From the NCBI GenBank assembly GCA_011037195.1, contig JAAEAF010014365.1, forward strand, positions 1-64,000: 64,000 nt of DNA, given 5' to 3'. Positions 1-10,700 of this stretch are shown here, in pieces (position 1 is the first letter of the stretch; the number at the start of each line of letters is the position of its first letter). Below the pieces are notes generated by a model. The model searched no databases and was not told where the DNA came from. It saw only the letters and a program-made list of their open reading frames with translations. The stretch is from Triatoma infestans. Taxonomy: Eukaryota; Arthropoda; Insecta; Hemiptera; Reduviidae. Position numbers and translations under genes: made by a program.

Positions 1-405
1 TTTCTAACACCTTGCCAGCCACAGGCAGCAAACTAATGGACCGGAACTTAGATGGGTCCTCCGTTTCACTTTTGCCAGGTTTTGTCAGAATCACTATGCG
101 GGACCTTTTCCAACACATTGGGAAAATACCGCGAGCCAAGCAGTCAGCATAAACGCTAGTAGTAGCTGCAGGGTATTGTTTGAATACTCTATTTAAAATT
201 TCGCTTGTTAAGCCATCCCATCCTGATGCTGCTTTTAGTCACATGTTCTGAATAGCTCTGCCCACTTCTGCTCTTGTAAAGATAACATCGTCAGCAGTAT
301 TAATTCCTTCTTCCACTTGTAACCTCGTATCAGTATGTATCGGCAGCTCTTGAAGAGGATCATCCTCAGGTACGAGTTTCCTCATAATTACCTCTAATGA
401 TTCCC

Positions 406-711
406 TCAGATCAGCAGTAACTCGCCATCTTCTTTCCGAACAGTAGCGATGCATGTACTTGGATGTAATTTTCCAGCCGCCGCTTTGTATATAAAATTCC
501 AAGGATTATTTGCAGTGGTAGCATCACAAAAAGCTTTCCAAGAATCAAATTTTGCATCTTTTATTTTCAGCTGGTAACGACGCTTCAGATCAAAATATAA
601 TTTTTTCCTTGTTTCACGAAGAACTTCATTGTGATATGTACGCTGATACAAGCGCCTTGAAGCGTTGACTTGTTTGCGCAAAATATTAAGATCTTCACTC
701 CACCAGCTCAC
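406..711 (-). pseudogene. non-LTR ORF2 linker between endonuclease and RT
   Basis: Basic, Trp-rich frame (WWSEDLNILRK near its start, then RKKLYFDLKRRYQLKIKDAK, then SWKAFCD). This layout is characteristic of the segment between endonuclease and RT in R1/Jockey ORF2. It continues in another frame at 239-502 and then into the RT start at 1-240. Confidence 0.7.
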
Positions 712-779
712 AGATTTCGGAACAGTTCTCTTTCCTCTGCGAATTACCGGAATTGTTTATGCAAGAAGTTATAATGCTT

Positions 780-1640
780 GTAAAAAATAGTTCCACATCT
801 ACTTCAAAGTCGAGGGAATTTTTGAATAATTTTTCCAAAGACTTATCCAAATCAACAGGTTCTCCGCTTCCAGAAAATTACAAAATTGTTTATAAATTTG
901 ATTATTAAATTCATCCTAGTCCGCTTTTTTTTTATTAAATTTATAATTAGATACATGAGGTAAAGCTGCACAAGAATTATTTAAGTTAACTTGAAAAGTC
1001 AAAAAACAGTGATCAGAAGAACTTTCTTCGCGCGGCTGTCACCATTCGGTCACGCAAGATACAAAAGTTGGTGTTGAAGCAGTCAAATCTATGAAACTCG
1101 AACCTCTAATGGTCTCGAAAGTTAGTATTTCGCTGGGTTAATTTAGTATTATTAAGGATCTTGAAGCTAAATACTCCTCTAATATTTGATCTCTCCCGTT
1201 TGTGATTGTGTCGTACCAAGCAGTGCAGCGGGCATTGCTGTCCATTACTATCAGTAAACGACCATTAGAAACTCTTAGCATATTATCGATTTCTACAACA
1301 TCCCTTTCAATTTGACCGTCATATAGCAAATAAACTCTGGCCATCCAAAAGTGAAAATTCCCAACTACCAGTTCCACCAGAACTTTATCTTCATTTGAAT
1401 TTTGAGAATTCAGTATAGCATCAATATTTTCATTAATAATTATAACAGCCGCTCTTATTCTATTATTACCTTTATAATAAATTTCATAATTTAAAGGAAA
1501 GGATGAAATTTTATTTGTAAGGCTCTTGTATTATTGCAACGTCTATTTTGTTAGAATATATAAAATTTGTAAGTACGTGGTGCGCTCTATTGGATCGTCT
1601 GAGATTTATTTGAACTATCGAAATTTTAGTTAAAGAATTG
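780..1640 (-). pseudogene. non-LTR AP endonuclease domain (ORF2 N-terminus), broken
   Basis: The best open block is 1,138-1,377, with the pattern hydrophobic-x-DSNA followed by W and a conserved NGR/LEE stretch. This is the motif around the catalytic Asp/Asn of exonuclease-endonuclease-phosphatase folds in R1-type ORF2. Flanking pieces in other frames (IIQEPY-like near 1,560; VSDHCFLTFQV-like near 1,000) belong to the same domain, so frameshifts have occurred. Confidence 0.65.
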
Positions 1641-1658
1641 TAAGTTTGTTTGTTTTGT

Positions 1659-2177
1659 TTATAGGCCATAATCCATGTTACTCTTTTTAATGTTTATTTT
1701 GTAAATATAACAAGGGCAGGTAGTACTGAGCGCTGCGTGTTTAGGACCCACTTGTTTATCACTGGATGAATACTTGTTGTATTGAATACAATTTACGCAT
1801 AAATATTCTGTTTGTCGGGCAATACACTCTTTAAGTGAATGTTTCGCGGAGCAAAGTGGACAGGTGTGTGATCCCTTACATTGTGAAGTGTGGTGACCAA
1901 ATTTATTGCAGTTATAGCAACGACTAATTGTCAAATGATCCACTACAGAAGAAATGTTCCAGCCCACTTTAATTCTTCTTTCAATAAACAACTTACGTAA
2001 GTTTGCATTTATCACAATAATTAGAAACCTATTACCTCTTTTATTCTTAAACAAATTTTTCACTTGAATCGTATCACTATCATTAATTATTTCTTCATTT
2101 TGTGTTTTTATTACATCTATTGCATTTTCCATTGTGATTTCTTCCGGTATATTACTTACTTTTAGTCTTGGTAGCAT
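1659..2177 (-). CDS. non-LTR ORF1 (gag-like) with CCHC zinc knuckles
   Basis: A 172-residue frame on the minus strand. It holds a run of cysteine knuckles: CYNCNKFGHHTSQC (CX2CX4HX4C), then CPLCSAKHSLKEC, then a further CVNC. This multi-knuckle C-terminal array is typical of ORF1 proteins of arthropod R1/Jockey-type non-LTR elements, which bind element RNA. A related frame at 2,265-2,501 appears to be the N-terminal part, separated by a frame break. It sits directly 5' of the endonuclease region of the same element, in the expected ORF1-ORF2 order. Confidence 0.75.
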   Translation of the reverse strand: MLPRLKVSNIPEEITMENAIDVIKTQNEEIINDSDTIQVKNLFKNKRGNRFLIIVINANLRKLFIERRIKVGWNISSVVDHLTISRCYNCNKFGHHTSQCKGSHTCPLCSAKHSLKECIARQTEYLCVNCIQYNKYSSSDKQVGPKHAALSTTCPCYIYKINIKKSNMDYGL

Positions 2178-2749
2178 TTTGTTTATTTTAGTACCGTGAA
2201 GTTCCTTATTACAAACTATTTACTGTTTCACACAAAGTTTCAACTTCATTTTTAGTTGTACATTCTACCATAACGCCGCTATCAGAAATTCCCTCATATT
2301 TTGAATACCTAAGTTTAGTTTACAGGGATCAACCTTTTCTTTTAAAATTTTTTTTGTTTCATTGCTAGTTTGTTCTTTATTTGGCTTTATAACCGCCTTA
2401 AATGAGACTTTCTTAAACTTATCCACTGACCTGTTTACTGATGGTGTCAATACTTTGTCCGCATAGGTGACTTTCTGCGCCGAAGTGTCATTCATTGCCA
2501 ATAGTTTTCTATTTCATTCACTTATTTGAGCTTTATAACTATTATGCACTCCATTTAAAGTTTGAATAGCTGACAAAATATCTTTTTTTAATTCGTTTTT
2601 TAAATTACCACTCACAACTGTAACATTTTTTAATATATTTGTAGCACAATTAAAACTTTGTTCATTATCGTCCGCCGTCTTTTTTCGTGTTGTGTCCTGT
2701 GTGTGTGTGGGGGGGGGGCACATATATGCATAGATGTCTTTTATACAAG

Positions 2750-3265
2750 TTTGGTGGTAGGTTTGAAATACAGTTAGCTTTGAGGAATGACCTTAAATTT
2801 GTGTGTCTGAGTTATAGTTTATTTGGTCATTCATTATGTTTTCGTGGATAGTCTTGTGTTTGTATATTTCTATTTTTTCTAGAATGTCCATTCGTCTTCC
2901 TTTTGTTCCTTGGTGTAATAGGGCATTGTTTTTTCTATAATTTGTGGTTTGTGGTTGTTCTTTATAAGGTGGTTAGCATAGGTGGAGTCGGTTTTGTTGT
3001 ATTTGTATGAGCGTAGGTGTACTTTAAACCTCTTTGAGGCGTCTTCTGGTCTGGCCTACGTACGCGCAATTGCATTCGAGGCAAGAGAGTTTGTATATAC
3101 CAGTTTTGTCATACAGGCTGGTTGTTTCTGTATGTGTGCATATTTTGTTTATAAATTTATTGTTTGTTCTGAATGCTGTTCTCAAGCCTAAATTTTTGAA
3201 AAAGTTTGACAATACGGGATTTACAGAAAACCCACTTCTACCGACATAATATCTTCCAGTTCCCG
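2750..3265 (-). mobile_element. Penelope-like element fragment: GIY-YIG endonuclease and C-terminus
   Basis: The minus-strand frame at 3,024-3,281 contains GIYKLSCLECNCAYVGQTRR, which matches the GIY-YIG nuclease signature (GIY, then YVGQT with the conserved Arg). Farther along the same strand (about 2,990-2,760) the translation resembles the usual end of Penelope pol: a ...HHGTKGRRMDILE... block and an EIYKHK block. The upstream residues (RSGFSVNPVLSNFFKNLGL) fit the RT-to-nuclease connector. No intact pol frame remains. Confidence 0.8.
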
Positions 3266-3425
3266 TCATCCCACTCAACACAAACTAGCAGCCGTCAGAC
3301 ACCTAACTAACAGGCTAGAAACTATACCACTCACAACGACCAACTCCAAAAAAGAACAACACCGTATACACCATAGCCACAAAAAACGGATACCCTGCTA
3401 GCGTTGTCAACTACCTGATATTTTC
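3266..3425 (+). mobile_element. Penelope-like element fragment: RT thumb region, opposite strand
   Basis: Plus-strand translation reads THKLAAVRHLTNRLETIPL, then KKEQHRIHHIA and NGYPASVVN. This is the region after the RT palm in Penelope-like pol, where the pattern of His-Lys-Leu-Ala, Arg-Ala, IPL and NGYP is conserved. It abuts the minus-strand GIY-YIG fragment near 3,266, so the two Penelope pieces are in opposite orientation. Frame breaks are present. Confidence 0.65.
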
Positions 3426-3742
3426 AACAATGAGTTAATAGCTAATGTTATAAGAAAGAATGAGTTAACAGCTAATGTTATAAGAAAGGAAACAAAAAAT
3501 AAATTAAATATTTTAAGTTTAGAGTTGCACGGTTGGTCAGTGACCGGCTATATTATTGTTTACTCACATTATATTTGGTACAAAGAATTATTTTTTTTTA
3601 TTTGTAATAACAAATACGTAAATTTGTTTCTATTTTTGTAAATAAAGACGTTTTTTCTTCTTTTTTTAAGTTTATAGTTATTATTATACTAAGACAATTT
3701 GAACATGCACCACCCACTTGTCTCGGAAAGTACGCCAGATTG

Positions 3743-3917
3743 TCAGAGACATTTTCCGTGGTAGCCTGCTTCATTTTCTTCATTTTGTGGCCATCGACCG
3801 GTTTCGGGCGTTCGCCCATCTTCAGGATGCGTTAGTCAGACAGTGTGATAACACAGACTTGCATAGAGCAAATTCAGTTTATACACTCAGCTCTGCGGAA
3901 CCAACCACCATAGCAAC
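3743..3917 (-). mobile_element. family A inverted hammerhead element, one arm plus partner end
   Basis: A 175-bp unit flanked by the 12-bp direct repeat TACGCCAGATTG (3,731-3,742 and 3,918-3,929). It contains one minus-oriented arm of the family also seen at 32.0 and 47.3 kb, and ends with the other arm's tail (CTCTGCGGAACCAACCACCA). The centre of the opposite arm is lost. Variable 10-15 bp duplications are usual for Penelope-type insertion. Confidence 0.75.
3792..3829 (-). ncRNA. hammerhead-ribozyme-like motif (family A)
   Basis: On the minus strand: CATC (stem I), CTGAAGA, then T, then GGGC-GAAC-GCCC (stem II and loop), GAAA, CCGGT (minimal stem III), C (cleavage position), GATG (stem I). 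The core matches CUGANGA...GAAA...UH in type I order. One extra base lies between the core A and stem II, and stem III is very short, so activity is unproven. Confidence 0.55.
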
Positions 3918-4510
3918 TACGCCAGATTGACTATAAAGTGCGCCTTAATTGACTATAAACTCAAAAAGAATGGAACTAAAAGAGAATAGGCCAGTTATTC
4001 GGACTATATCACATAGTCTTTTACGATATCGCATTTTACGACAACTTTAATGGGAGTTGGCTTATTCTAAGTCCCGATCCTGCAGGACTAATATTTTAAT
4101 TGTCTTAGGGAATTATTGCTATCGAAAAATGTACGCAATACTTGGTGGCAAAGTATTTATCCTAGTTGTAGGATGGCAAGTGGCCATGCTATAGAGAATC
4201 CATAAAACATGACTGGTGGCTGTTTGCATAGTTGTCCTAAACTGAAGGAATGTTTTTTTTATTGAACGAAGCTGCTTCAAATAAACTAGGCTCACTCTAC
4301 TGGCTGTCAGAAAGCTTATGAATTGAAAATTCCAATTCTTTTTAAGAATTCCAACTCAACATTTTTAAGAATTTTTCTTTTTCCCAGTAATCAATTAGTT
4401 ATATTGATTATAATTTCTTCAAAACTGAAAGAAGAAGCAAAAAATGCAAGTAAGCCATCATTTACAATTTTATTCCTATATTAAACATTTCTAAGAGAAT
4501 TTATTTTCAG

Positions 4511-4715
4511 CTTTGTCAACTGGTATTCAACTCCTCGACCGGTCTTCTCACATCAATTATTTTGGATAATGAACCATTGGATTTCGAACAGAACTTCTTC
4601 TATTACGTAGGAAACCGCAACTATGACCACAAGGCTTCAGGAGCATACACCTTTGGTACATCTAATATTCATGCCAAAGTTGTTGCTAGTAATGTGTCAT
4701 TACGTTTGTACGCAG
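4511..4715 (+). CDS. alpha-mannosidase exon (first visible)
   Basis: Acceptor TTTCAG precedes 4,511 and donor GTAAGT follows 4,715. It encodes the start of the GH38 C-terminal domain (LVFNSSTGLLTSI, then FFYYVGN and KASGAY). The phase at the end leaves one base that joins the next exon to form Gly. Confidence 0.88.
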
Positions 4716-7700
4716 GTAAGTTAAAATGTAAAAACAAAATATTCAGTATTGCATTTTTCCCTTCTCACGTTGCACGAGTCGCTCATAAATCAAACAGGAG
4801 AAATATTAACCTCTGTCAGGAGAAACATTCCACATAAATAAGTTGTGGTTGAGTTAGTTAGCCACATGATTCGCTTTATCTCATTTTTTTTTTTTCATTA
4901 TGTCTACTTCTGAACGTGGGCGCCGTCAAGTGAATGCAAGAAAGGGTTCTGCCCTCTTTTTAAAGGAACATAATTGTACAATTGCGTTAGCAACATGTTA
5001 TAAAACAAATTTAAAAAAAACAATGCATACGTTTTATAAAATATAAGGGTTTTAGAAGTATTGACAATAAAACAAAAATCACGGTGAGAGATGAGCATTG
5101 CTGCCGCAAGCTTTACTGCGTACAATTACGTCTGTTACGAACACTGTCCCCCCACTGAATCCCCAGTTGCTCAATTTTCTTGTTTTATTCGTTTAGTCGA
5201 TTTCTCTGATACTCAGCTTGATTTTCCTGGCATTTAAAAAACTTTACTCATTTAATAATTTCCAAACCCAACCGATTTAGTAATTATTGTTAGTTTGTGA
5301 TTAAAAAGGATGTGTCCTTTAAAATGAGCCCAAACACCTTGAGTAGGTCAGCTAAAGCCAAAGTCGACTTCACAGCTAGCACCAAATCGGTCACATTAAA
5401 AGTTGCTTCTTTCACGGAGTTTTTTGACGTTATCACCTATAATCGTGTATTACTTTAAATAGCAAAACTACATTTATCGAGATATAAAACATTTATACAT
5501 TTATGTATGTCACAATTTCAAATGCCATATTTTCATTTTTTTTTTTTGTTGTTAATTCCAATCGCTAAGTAAACCTCCATCAAATTGCGGTAAAAGACTG
5601 AGTAGTACGTCAAAAATGGTTTAATGGCATTGCCACAGGTTGGCAATCTAGATTTTGTTCGCCCGACAATAAACCAATAAATGCCGAGTTCACAATCTGC
5701 TACCGACAATAGTATCCTTGTTTCTTGCAACTGAAACTCATACTTTATTTTAACTATATAAGCCATTATTATTCATAAAATGTACTTTTTATTCAGTCGT
5801 ATGGTAGGTGTAAATTCACAATATACATATTTTATGTGCTTGGATTTTAGAAGACCAGTGTTATTTCTATTTCGGCAGACTTAAATTTAAAGTTTTTATT
5901 TATATATAAAGAATAACGTGTTGCTAACATCCTGTTTGGTATTTTAGGCCACGAAGTAATAGAAATACATCAGACGTTCAACGCATGGATAAGCCAGGTC
6001 ATTAGATTGAAGAAAAATGACTGTTCTGTGGAGTTCACCTGGCTGGTAGGCCCCATAGATATTAGGTACCTCTTCTTTTTCCCATTATTCTTTCTTATTA
6101 GGTGTGATGTTGCAATTCACTGCCAAATTTCATGTCTAGTGTTTGTTTTTCTCATTAAATACTCATGAATTCTTATATTATTAAACATCTAGCCATAAAT
6201 ATATATGTATATATATATATTTAAATAATTTTGTATTGTTAATCTAAATAAATTAATATTAATACCCATATATTGATTAAAATAATTTATATTTTATATA
6301 CTTTTACAAGAATTCTATTAAGACCAAGAACAAGCATGTCGTTGGTATGGTCAATTGCAGAAGGATAGAATCTGCTCTATAGATAAAAGAATATGCCCTA
6401 GGGTGTTTCTTTGATGTTGAGGGGGCATTTGACAGAGTGTCGTTTGATGCTCTCGAAGATGCTTTGGTACGAAAAGGTATACATCTCGTCTTAATCAATT
6501 GGATAAATGTCTATCTTAGGAGTAGGGTTATACAGGCTTCCCTTGGCGGGTGCACCATGATAGTACAAGCGGGGAGAGGGTGCCCTCAAGGGGGTTGTTT
6601 CTCACAAAAGTTGTGGTGCGCCGTCATGGATGACGTTTTGGTTAGGATGAATTCATCGGGATTTTATGTGCAAGCATATGCCGATGATGGTGTTCTTTTA
6701 TTGTTAGGGCGCTGTCTGTCCACTATTTCGGAATTAATGCAAAGCGCCCTTAACATTATATTGTTGGACACAGGTTAAAGGTCTTTTCATTAATCCTAAT
6801 AAGACCCAGGCAATTCTATTTGCTCACAGAAGGAAGATAGTGGGTTTTACACCTCCCAGATTGTTAGGCACTTCCATACAGGTTAGTGTATCAGTGAAGT
6901 TCCTTGGAGTAGTTCTCGACAGTAAATTGAACTGGTCGGAACATGTTAAGACACAGCATCAAAAGGCAATAATCTCCTTTTGGCAATGTCGAAGAGTTGT
7001 AGGTAAGAACTGGGGGATCACTCCCAAGATGATGTTCTGGATTTATTGCATGGTCATTAAACCTAGATTGGTATATGCGGCTTTGGTGTGGTGGCGTCGC
7101 ATTGAAACACGATCCGCTAGGCAGCTGTTGGAAGAAATCCAACGTTTGGCTTGTCTGGCGGTGACTGGTGCGTTTCGGACTACACCGACCGCATCTATGG
7201 AGACTTTGTTAGGGATTCCACCTCTCTTTGTGGAGGTGAAAAACCAGGCAATGAAAGCCTGTTATAGAATTAAACAGGCAGGTTTTTGGCAGGGTAAGCG
7301 ATATGGTCATTCTACCATTTATCGTGAGATGCTTTTAAGGATTCCCATTACAGGTTTCCTTCTGATAGGAATTTGGACTTTTGTCTTTGGTCATTCCTAC
7401 AGGGTTAGGTTGCCTTCTAGGGAAGATTGGTTAACCCTGGGTCCGTCTGGGGTGATTCCTGAGAATTATCTCGATGCTACACGGACGGTCCAGGATGGGA
7501 TGGTAGGTCTGGGGCTGCGTCTATTTTGAGGACAGGAGCCATTTGGTGGTGCCCCTTGGTGAGTGGGCCACCGTTTTCAGGCTGAGGTTTGTGCCAATTT
7601 CGTTGTTATTTTGGATGAGAGGGTGCCTAACCTAATTTAAAAGGTGTTTGTATCTGCTCGGACAGCCAGTCTGCGTTGAAGGCGCTTAGCTCATGTGTCT

Positions 7701-10700
7701 TCACTTCCAGATTGGTGTTGGATGAATTTCTAAATGACTGGATGATCTTTCTTCATTAAGGATGTGCTTCTGGTCTGGTTCCAGGTCATATGGGAATCTT
7801 TGGGAATGAGGAGGTGGATAGGTTTGCCAAATTAGGCGCCTCTCTCCCTTTCATTGGTCCAGAGCCTGCTGTTGGTGTGTCTTCTGGCACATGTTTGTCA
7901 GGCTTCAGACGTGGATGACCTCACAGCACTGGATGACCTTCTCAGGCATATGGTTGGCTTCCTCACTGGGCATTGTGGCTTAAGGAGACATCTGTATACA
8001 ATGGGACTCATGCCTGACCCTTTTTGTAGAGTTTGTGAGATGGAGGAGGAAACACCCATGCATCTAATGACGGATTGTTTGAGCTGTGAGGAGATTAGGT
8101 TTAGGACCTTCGGCCGGAATAGAATAACGGTAGAGGATCTTAAGCTATGTTCTTTTAAGGTTTTGGTCCGATTTGTCCGGTCTGTTGAGAAACTTAGATG
8201 GGTAAAACCTGAGCCTGGACTTTTGTTCCAGACCCAGTAGTTGTTATTCTTTAGCGATAGCTATATAGGCCCAGGGAGGCTTTGGATAGCGTAGGGTTTT
8301 GCCCTCCCCTTCCTTGAATAATAATAATAATAATGGTCAATTGCAGGAATTCAGGTTTGGTGAAAAGATGCAGCATATAGATACGTTGAGCCCCGCTGTT
8401 GGAACAACTCCAAATGATGTAGAACCGATCACAGTTTTTACTTAATTACTGTAGGGAATGAAGTACTGACAATAAAACATGAGAAATCGGATTTATTGCG
8501 TAAGATCTTGGAGAAGCCTGAAGAAGCAAGAACTGCAGGCGAAAGTCATATTACCAAAGATGTTAGATTGAGAGATGGCCTCCTATATAAAATTGTTAAG
8601 GGGAGAGATTTGTTTATGGTGCCCGGCAGTTTCAGAAAAACCCTCTTGATTAACTCTCATGATCTCTTAGGTATTTTGGTGTTGACGATAAATCAGTGTC
8701 CACAATAAATAGAAAAGACCGGTTCCCATCTATGAGGAGATACGCCAGCAAACAAATGGCCTCATGTTTACAGTGTATTTTGAACAAGGTTCCAAGTGAT
8801 AAAAAGCCAGCAGTGTTCCATCCGATTCCTCCCGGCAAACGCCCTTTCGCTACCGTCTACATAGATCACATGGACACATTTATCAGAAGTTCGAAAGGAA
8901 ACCAACACTTACTGGAAATTGCAGATAATTTAACAAGGTTTTAAGATTGTATCCTGTTAAGGATAGATCGACCCGGTTTGTCCTCAAGCATTTAATAATA
9001 ACCATGTTGGAGGAGAGAGGACTACCCGAGATGATCGTGACTGACAGAGGAACTGCGTTCCAAGAAAATTCCAAGAATTCTGTATAGAAAAAGGGTTAAA
9101 ACATAATTTAATTTCGGTGAGAAATCCCAGAGCTAATGGACTAGGTGAAAGAGTCAACAGAACTCTCCTGCCTGTAATTAGAGCGTCCACAGTACAAACG
9201 ACTGGAGAGACTGGGATCGTGATATAGCCAAGTGCGATCACCCCCTCAAGTGGTGTAAGCGAAGGAACCAACCGATCACCGTTTGAGATGTTGAATGGCA
9301 TCAACCATCAGTGAATAGCTTGGACGGTCGTAAAGATAATTCTTATACCAGGAGAATACACCGCCCCAAGATCTCCAAGATGATGCTAGAATACGCATTA
9401 AAGAAGGACAGATGTCTTTGAAAAAGAGGTTTGATAAGAAGATAAACCGAGCAACAAAATATGAAGTCGGAGATATTGTGTGCTTGAGAATGACTAAAAC
9501 CCAAACTGGAAAGCCCACTTTGGCGGTTTTGACCCAACCAAGATACCGAGGACAAGTGGTGATTACTACTATAAGGGGAGGAGGAGTAAGTGAAACATAT
9601 TTCAGGTGATAACTTAATTTAAAGAATCGCCACGATCAGATAACAGTAAAAAAAAAAAATAACAATTTGTAAGGAATGAATCAAAGCTGTTTCTCGTCAA
9701 GTGTTTCCCAACTTTCAAGTGATAAAACTAATTTCTTGTAGCTCCAGTTTTGGCAATGTCAATTTATTTTATGTTTAAAGGTTTGATGCATCTAATATTG
9801 TTTCTATAGTTTATTCTTCTTATTTTACAGTGGTCGCGAATCAAAAGAAGTTATTACTCGATACAAAACTGGCATTAAATCAAACAATGAGTTCTGGACC
9901 GATAGCAATGGCAGGCGTTTCATTCTGAGAAGAAGGAATTGGCGGTCTTCTTGGAAATTTAGCGGGGATGATACAATTGCAAGTAATTACTATCCAGTAA
10001 CAAGTGCCGCAAGAATTGGTGATGAAAGCCATTGTTTAACAGTATTAACTGACAGAGCGCAAGGAGCTAGTAGTCTTCAGGATGGGGAAATTGAATTCAT
10101 GGTAAATCTGAGTTTACACTAGTGGCGGCTGATGGGTCGTGAGTGTGCAGGTCCACCACTGAGTAAAATTAATGTTTTATTAATAAACAGTATCTTGCCT
10201 TTCAAATACGAGTACATTGTGTTTCAATAAAATTTGAGTTAAAATTGACTGCATTAAGAACCTGAAATGTTATATAAAATTCACATGTAAACTCGTGATT
10301 CACCCAATATGTTTTATGTTTTCCTTAGCAAAAGCATGCAAGAAAAGCGATAGAAACCATCACTTATCACACGACCCACATCCTATTTTTATCCCAAATA
10401 ATCTGCTTGATCTCTCGTGTGAACGTTCCAAATTGTTTAATTGCTTATCTAAACCAGATTAAACTGGGTTTTTTGTATTCATTTTTCTTTAATTTCAATT
10501 TTTCCTAACGTTAGATTAGGGAATATAATTTGTTTAATTCTTACTCGGCCACAACCATAATTAAAATTTTAAAAAAGAAGAGTAAATAATGAAATACAAA
10601 ATGAAGATTAATTAAATCTTTCAAACTTATAGTTACAAAAATCAAACCAACCAGTGTGATAGAAAAGTTATTTTTAAGAAACCAAGTTAGAAAAATATGA

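Larger units (their letters stand above)
1..2740 (-). mobile_element. R1-like non-LTR retrotransposon, partial, degraded
   Basis: Read on the minus strand, the order is gag-like ORF1 (about 2,500-1,660), an AP-type endonuclease (about 1,640-780), a linker (about 720-400) and the start of a reverse transcriptase (about 240-1) that runs off the left edge. The endonuclease part contains an MDSNARCTAW-type block and a GRDQILEEYL block, as in R1/LOA-type elements. The RT part has the conserved stretch around SGWDGLTSEIL and later LLPVAGKVL. Stops and frameshifts break the pol frame, so the copy is dead. The 3' end is outside the window. Confidence 0.85.
6361..8332 (+). mobile_element. 5'-truncated non-LTR retrotransposon (R1/Jockey-type) with target duplication
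   Basis: Flanked by the 14-bp direct repeat ATGGTCAATTGCAG (6,347-6,360 and 8,333-8,346) and ending in a short (TAA)n tail, the usual 3' end of several non-LTR clades. Reverse transcriptase motifs: FDVEGAFDRVSFDAL (6,411), GCPQGG (6,577), AYADDG (6,675), FLGVVLDSKLNW (6,900). An RNase H-like region follows (about 7,540-7,850), then a Cys-His tail (CRVCEMEEETPMHLMTDC, 8,018-8,075). Frameshifts and a stop near 6,778 inactivate it. The 5' part (ORF1, endonuclease) is missing. Confidence 0.85.
6300..9625 (+). mobile_element. degraded Ty3/Gypsy pol relic, split by a non-LTR insertion
   Basis: The left piece (about 6,300-6,360) joins the right piece (8,347-9,625) once the non-LTR insert and one copy of its 14-bp duplication are removed. 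The right piece encodes in broken frames the integrase zinc-binding region (about 8,490-8,790), the integrase core (DHMDTF near 8,870; VTDRGTAFQ near 9,040; RNPRANGLGERVNR near 9,120) and a C-terminal basic region (9,412-9,609, YEVGDIVCLRMTKTQTGKP). It lies in sense orientation in a mannosidase intron. No LTRs were identified. Confidence 0.75.

Noticed and set aside
4904..5125. 73-codon minus-strand ORF inside a mannosidase intron
   Set aside because: AT-rich chance frame, no motif.
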